Of a stretch of 64,000 nucleotides of DNA, positions 60,080 to 64,000 are shown one piece after another (position 1 is the stretch's first letter; every line of letters starts with the position of its first letter). The notes beneath the pieces are model-generated. The model saw only the letters and a program-made list of their open reading frames with translations. It was not told the origin of the DNA and made no database searches. Both the position numbers and the translations under genes were made by a program. The stretch is from Desmodus rotundus (taxonomy: Eukaryota > Chordata > Mammalia > Chiroptera > Phyllostomidae). The DNA is taken from assembly GCF_022682495.2 (NCBI RefSeq), contig NC_071390.1, positions 165,875,220 through 165,939,219 of the forward strand. Reading direction: 5' to 3'.

Positions 60080-60111
60080 CGCAGGCGCGGTGCTGCTGCA
60101 CTGCGCCTGCG
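60080..60111. promoter_or_regulatory. Inverted pair of NRF1-like sites
   Basis: Arms CGCAGGCGCGGTGC (60080-60093) and GCACTGCGCCTGCG (60098-60111) are reverse complements at 13 of 14 positions, separated by TGCT. Each contains a GCGCAGGCGC-like core close to the NRF1 consensus, a common element of CpG-island promoters. Binding is inferred only. Confidence 0.5.
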
Positions 60112-60145
60112 TGGCGCCCCAACCCCGCCCCCGAGGGCGTTCCCG

Positions 60146-60469
60146 GGAGGATAGGAGGGCGGTGGAGTTGTTTCTGGCTATTTAGCTGAGCTGCGAAGGT
60201 GGCGGGGTGGGAGGGAACTCGGGCGTGCCACCCACCCCCTTCACGCCCCCACCACGATTGCAGGGGAGCAGGGGCACTAGGGAGCTAGAAGAGCACGGAC
60301 ATCCCAAATGGCTTGGGCGATTTATAGCCCTATAGACCGCAGCAAAAATAATTGCTTGGGTCGGGGAAAACCTCGTAATTGGAAACAGCTATAAAACAAT
60401 TTCAATAAAGGTGGGGCTTCCAGGAGGCTAGCAATGTAGAAGTGGAAGTTAGCCTAGACTAGCGTTTTA
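60146..60469. other. Region just upstream of the STIM2 CpG island
   Basis: No gene or clear repeat. It holds moderately GC-rich sequence up to about 60300. Confidence 0.45.
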
Positions 60470-60655
60470 TTTACATGTCAAACACTTAAAACGCTCGCCA
60501 CTGTGCGGCGCTTTACAAATTTACACATTATAACTTACTGCTACGTGGTGGTATCCTTATCAAACCCATTTACAAATCAGGAAACTAAGGCCCAGAAATG
60601 TTAAATAACTTGCAACACACACAACTCATTAATGGGAGACAGAGTCAGATTTAGC
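60470..60655 (-). repeat. MIR SINE
   Basis: ATTATAACTTACTGCTACGT, CAAATCAGGAAACTAAGGCC and GGGAGACAGAGTCAGATTTA follow the MIR core in order. Confidence 0.75.
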
Positions 60656-61110
60656 ACCAGTAAATGGAAATATTGAAAGAAATTTGCTCTAGCCTCTAGC
60701 TCCCCTATATTCTAACAGTACCTGAATTCATCACCTCTCTAGCCCCCCTCCCCCCACCCGTTACCCCATGTATTCTTTGCTGTCAGCTGAATACCTTGGC
60801 AGAAGAAGGGTGGTTCAGACTTGACTCGGCTTCACGGACCTCGAATGAAGCACCATTGTGAAGGTGTCATGCACAGTTCGGAGAAGAATCAAGAATTTCT
60901 TTGAGGCTAGTCAGTCTATCAACAATTATTTCTTGACCGACTTCTTGGGGACATGATGTCCGGGTGGCAATTCTTTATAGGGCAACAGGGAGATTATGTT
61001 TCCCCTGCTAAGAGGCACAGCAATTAGGTCACACCTTTGCTGAATGTCCACCAAAAAAGGCATACTTCTGCTAGAGAACAGGGAAAATAACAAATAATGT
61101 CTCCAGAAGA
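60656..61110. other. Intergenic sequence without recognised features
   Basis: Nothing recognised. Confidence 0.45.
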
Positions 61111-61114
61111 CGTC

Positions 61115-61335
61115 ATTTCATTCATTTAATATTTACTGAGTACCTAGTATGTTACAGGCAGGTTACTGAGTAGTGAGGATTCAACAGGGTAGAAAAGAGA
61201 CACTTGAAAAAGTCATTTAAATCAGTACTGATGGATGTAAGATAGAGAACACAGTCCCTGTCTGGGGAATCTTACCTTGCTTAGGAGATAATTTACACCT
61301 ATTAAACAATTAGAGGCCAATACAAGGCAGTAATC
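61115..61335 (+). repeat. L2/MIR-like fragment
   Basis: CATTTAATATTTACTGAGTA then CAGGCAGGTTACTGAGTAGT and ATTCAACAGGGTAGAAAAGA resemble an L2/MIR segment. Confidence 0.45.
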
Positions 61336-62050
61336 AGTTGCTAAATTGGGTAGATAAGCTGTGTTAGAGCAGCAAAAGCAGCATAAAACCAGGAACACGT
61401 TAACAAACGACCGAGGCCAACCATTTATAAACTAACGTGATGTGGGTTTTTTTCTTTCTTTCTTTGAAAGATAGGGAGGAGGTTGACACTGACAGGATAC
61501 TGGATTTGGGGTTAAGTGTGTATTCCTCTCACCACTGTAGCCACAAAGAAGACAGGGAACCTGCAAGCACTGAAGAAAGCTCTCTGAGGCAGCAATAAAT
61601 TCTCCAACCCGTTTCATCTTTGTCACCAGCACAGAAGTTTCCGACTATGAAATAAGTCAGAATGTGTCTTCTTGCTGAACAGAGAGAGGTATCACTGTGC
61701 ATCTAGCATATACTTTAGTGCAGAAAAAAGAAAGTCCATTGCTTTGGAAGACAAGCCTATCTCTGGAATTACAGATCATCTACTTGCAAGCCGAACAGAG
61801 AAGATTCCCTTTTTTCTCAGGTTTCCTCTCCCACTTCCAAGCCTTTGCTTTCGTTGCTTCCCCAAACCTTTCTTCTCTCCTTTTCTCTTGCCAAATACCA
61901 CTCAAAATCTACCCCCTTTTCTTGCCCCACCTGTCTCCTCCAGTCTGGTTTATACCTCTTAACATCTGAAGTTCACGATCTGCCATTTATTTACAGAATG
62001 TCTTTACTGTCTGATTTTCACCCGTTCATGACTTCCAAGCGTTTGGCGGA
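61336..62050. other. Intergenic sequence without recognised features
   Basis: A pyrimidine-rich tract lies at about 61800-61950, which explains the overlapping open frames there. No gene is supported. Confidence 0.45.
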
Positions 62051-62054
62051 CAGC

Positions 62055-62228
62055 TCTGAGTTTTGGAATCAGACAAATCTTGTGGAAATGGCAACTCCAC
62101 CCCTTTTCAGCTGTGTGACCGGTAGACAAATTAATCTGTACTCAGTTTCCAGAGAGGAAATTAGGGGTCTTGTACTAATGCCCCACAAGGTTGTTGACAA
62201 GGCAGTGTCTGGCACACAGGTACGTAGT
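62055..62228 (+). repeat. MIR SINE
   Basis: AGTTTTGGAATCAGACAAAT, CAGCTGTGTGACCGGTAGAC and CAGTGTCTGGCACACAGGTA follow the MIR core and end. Confidence 0.8.
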
Positions 62229-62479
62229 CATCCCCTCAGGGAGAACTGATCCCATGCTCTGGGCGTGTACTGCAAGTGTTCCAGGCTTAGAATAAGCTCA
62301 TTGCATTTTGCGTGGTGGTTTGATTTCATCTCTCGTCAGATAATTCCCTTACTCCGGGGGCACAGCCAGCACAGATGCACAACGGGATCCGTCGCCTCAG
62401 CTCCTCTCTATCCCCAAAGCAAACCCATCCTTCACAAGAGTCAGGGTCCCTCCCCATCTCCTTCTTCTCCTCCTTCTCC

Positions 62480-62870
62480 CCGCAAGCCAGAACAGCCCAG
62501 AACGCACCGCCCACTCCAACCAGGAGAACCGGATCTCCTCCGGCGGGCGAGGCCAGCAGAGCGCCTGCGCCGCTCAGCAGCCTGGCGCATGCCCGCTGTC
62601 TCCCGCCGCCTTCCTGCAGGTGCGCCAGCTCTCAGGCTTCCGCGGGTCCGGGACGCCCCGCGACGCGTCGCACCCGGCTTCCGGCTTCCACTTCGGGGGC
62701 GGAGCGTCCGAGCGCCTGGCGGCTGGGCCACGGGGCCCTCCCCGCTGCCTCGCGGTGACGTCACCGCGCGGGCGGACGCGACGGGCTGTGGGTGGGCGTG
62801 AGAAGAGTTGGGATGGAGCCAGAGGAGGGGGGGGGAATTCCGGCTGCGGTTAACCGAGAGGGGCTTCTTA
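62480..62870. promoter_or_regulatory. Second CpG-rich promoter-like segment
   Basis: A separate GC- and CpG-rich block about 2.3 kb upstream of the STIM2 island. It holds two ETS-like sequences (minus-strand CCGGAAGC and GTGGAAGC around 62674-62690), a GC box (GGGGGCGGAGC at about 62695-62705) and a palindromic CRE (62751-62768). The long open frames across it on both strands are typical of stop-poor GC-rich DNA and show no known domain. It may be a promoter for a divergent non-coding transcript or an alternative upstream promoter. No transcript can be shown from sequence. Confidence 0.6.
62751..62768. promoter_or_regulatory. 18-bp perfect palindrome with a full CRE
   Basis: CGCGGTGACGTCACCGCG is its own reverse complement over 18 bases. 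The centre TGACGTCA is the full cAMP-response element bound by CREB/ATF proteins. The match is exact, so the motif is certain; use in cells is inferred. Confidence 0.75.
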
Positions 62871-64000
62871 CTGAGTTTCGCCAGTCCGCACGCCCATTCA
62901 CGAGCTCCTCCGACCCGCCTTTGACTCGAAGGGCGGGTTGCAAGTAGGATTTCTCGGCTTCCACTCGGTGCCTCTGGAATATCGGGGGCTCACTGAGTGC
63001 CATCCGAGAGCCGGTTTCATTTGCTCATCACAGTTAAGCCCCTTGGAGAAATGCATAGAGCTCTTTTTGGTGGAAGCCGTGTTGACTACCAACCACTTTG
63101 TTTTTCCACTAACTCCCACACAAGCTTGAAAGGGAATTGAGGTCCAGAGAACTTGGGAAACATCTCCGAGTGATGTTATCGGCCCCAGGATCCAGTGAAT
63201 GGAACATCAGCAAATAAATATGGCCCTCAAATTGTTGAGTGAAAGCACTAGCTAAAGAAAAGTGACACAGTGGAAGTAACTCATGAGCAAGATTCTTTCT
63301 CCCTAAAGCCAATAAGGCACGGGGTTTTCCTCAACTAGTTTAGTGAAGGTGGTAGACCTCATCTTCCCAGCTTTCAATGCTTTGAGGAAGTCTTTTGAAA
63401 GGTGTCCTACATCCACAGCAGGAAATCAAAAACTCATTAAAATTTTTAACTTCTTTACATAGCTTTTTAGAAGCCAAAAAATAGAACAAAAGAAAGTCAA
63501 CTTTGCTCACCGAAGCCAAGTGAGTCAGTGGGCTCGTGGGGTCGTTTCTGTTAAAGAGGATGTTTGCGCTATTACTGCTTAATTCGAGGTGTTCTGTGTA
63601 ATACCTGATAAGACGGTTCCCAGGAACTGAGTAACGTTGTGATGAAAACAAAGGTAGAGAGATACTCACTGTTGAAAATCACAAGAAAATGAGAACTGCT
63701 CATTTGCACAAAGACGACTCCTTGGACGGTAATGACAGTTGTGAACACGAAAGGCAAACAGGTAAAACGTGATATGGTACGCCTATGCTCTTGACAACAC
63801 GAGATTAAAGAAGTGATTGATGGAATGAAAAAGTTGTTAAGTATGATGAAAGAGACTAAATTGCTAAGTCAGATGCCTACTGAACCTAATCTTAAGTCAC
63901 ATAAAACCAGATGTTTGTTGTAGAACGAGGGCTAGGATGGTAATAGATAATGTTTCTGGAGAAGTGCAGTTCCATGGATCCAATGCACCGAATGTTTATA
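62871..64000. other. Intergenic sequence beyond the second CpG segment
   Basis: No coding gene, RNA gene or confident repeat seen. If the CpG-rich segment drives a rightward transcript, its first exon would fall here, but nothing in the sequence shows it. Confidence 0.45.

Larger units (their letters stand above)
59799..60122 (-). other. Candidate upstream reading frame ending on the STIM2 start codon
   Basis: On the STIM2 strand a 107-codon frame opens with ATG at 60122 and ends with a TGA that overlaps the STIM2 ATG in a four-base ATGA. The encoded peptide is Ala/Arg/Gly-rich in the middle and has no recognisable domain. The run of T before the start codon gives its Leu/Phe-rich end. It would be translated only if transcription starts above 60122. 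A second, shorter frame (60051 to 59857) also lies in this leader. Both may be by-products of GC-rich sequence. Confidence 0.3.
59150..60145 (-). promoter_or_regulatory. STIM2: CpG island with STIM2 promoter and first exon
   Basis: About 1 kb of very GC-rich, CpG-dense sequence contrasts sharply with the AT-rich flanks. It spans STIM2 exon 1, the first part of intron 1 and the presumed 5' UTR and core promoter above 59802. There is no convincing TATA box, as usual for a CpG-island promoter. Visible motifs include a GC box (CCCCGCCCCC at 60123-60132) and an inverted pair of NRF1-like sequences at 60080-60111. The start site cannot be fixed from sequence. By position it most likely lies between about 59850 and 60180. 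Confidence 0.85.

Noticed and set aside
61672..62249. Overlapping open frames in the pyrimidine-rich tract upstream of STIM2
   Set aside because: They follow a C/T-rich stretch with few stops and then enter a MIR. No known protein is recognised.
62265..62801. A 178-codon plus-strand frame and overlapping frames in the second CpG segment
   Set aside because: Low-complexity Pro/Arg/Ser composition in GC-rich sequence, with several overlapping frames of similar length. No domain or splice evidence.

Overview
The window is a piece of nuclear genome from a bat (Chiroptera). The evidence is a set of tRNA-derived SINEs of the VES type (for example at 20614-20842, 22345-22557, 41842-42040, 45666-45893 and 48075-48297), a SINE family known from bats, together with mammalian L1, L2, MIR, ERVL and Tigger sequences. 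The species cannot be named from sequence alone.

One protein-coding gene is recognisable: the 5' part of STIM2 (stromal interaction molecule 2, an ER calcium sensor), on the minus strand. Exon 1 (59400-59802) lies in a CpG island at about 59150-60145. It encodes a long arginine- and proline-rich leader followed by the signal-peptide core. Exon 2 (5782-5912) encodes the start of the luminal EF-hand. The exons join in phase 1 across an intron of about 53.5 kb that fills most of the window, and the first 5781 bases belong to intron 2. The remaining exons (rest of the EF-hand/SAM region, transmembrane segment, coiled coils, tail) lie beyond the left edge.

Intron 1 is built mostly from interspersed repeats. 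From left to right they are: an internally deleted L1 (2407-5049, still in intron 2), a MaLR-type LTR (5115-5530), an L1 3' end (6055-6240), a Tigger (11635-12162), a long 5'-truncated L1 (12338-15848), an ancient L1 with a MaLR LTR and two VES copies inside it (17780-22655), an ERVL provirus carrying a Tigger1 (22660-26770), a TA-flanked MITE (27200-27415), a deleted mariner (27893-28620), L2 copies, another L1 3' end (32345-33018), an ERV1-type LTR (35437-35925), L1 5' material (38085-39310), a hAT-like MITE (41272-41459), a second mariner of the same deleted type in the opposite orientation (42200-42882), a possible LTR (43325-44265), an ORF1-only HAL1-like element split by a VES (45290-47500), an L1 nested in an L2 (48420-49890), and a second copy of the MITE (52383-52626). 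The stretch from 55055 to 59150 has few recognisable repeats.

Upstream of STIM2 there is a second, smaller CpG-rich segment (about 62480-62870). It has ETS-like and GC-box motifs and a perfect 18-bp palindrome centred on a full CRE. It looks like a separate promoter, but no coding gene is seen with it. No new coding system was found. The more unusual observations are the STIM2 start-codon arrangement, the paired mariner derivatives, the MITE with internal copies of its own ends, the HAL1-like element and the CRE palindrome.
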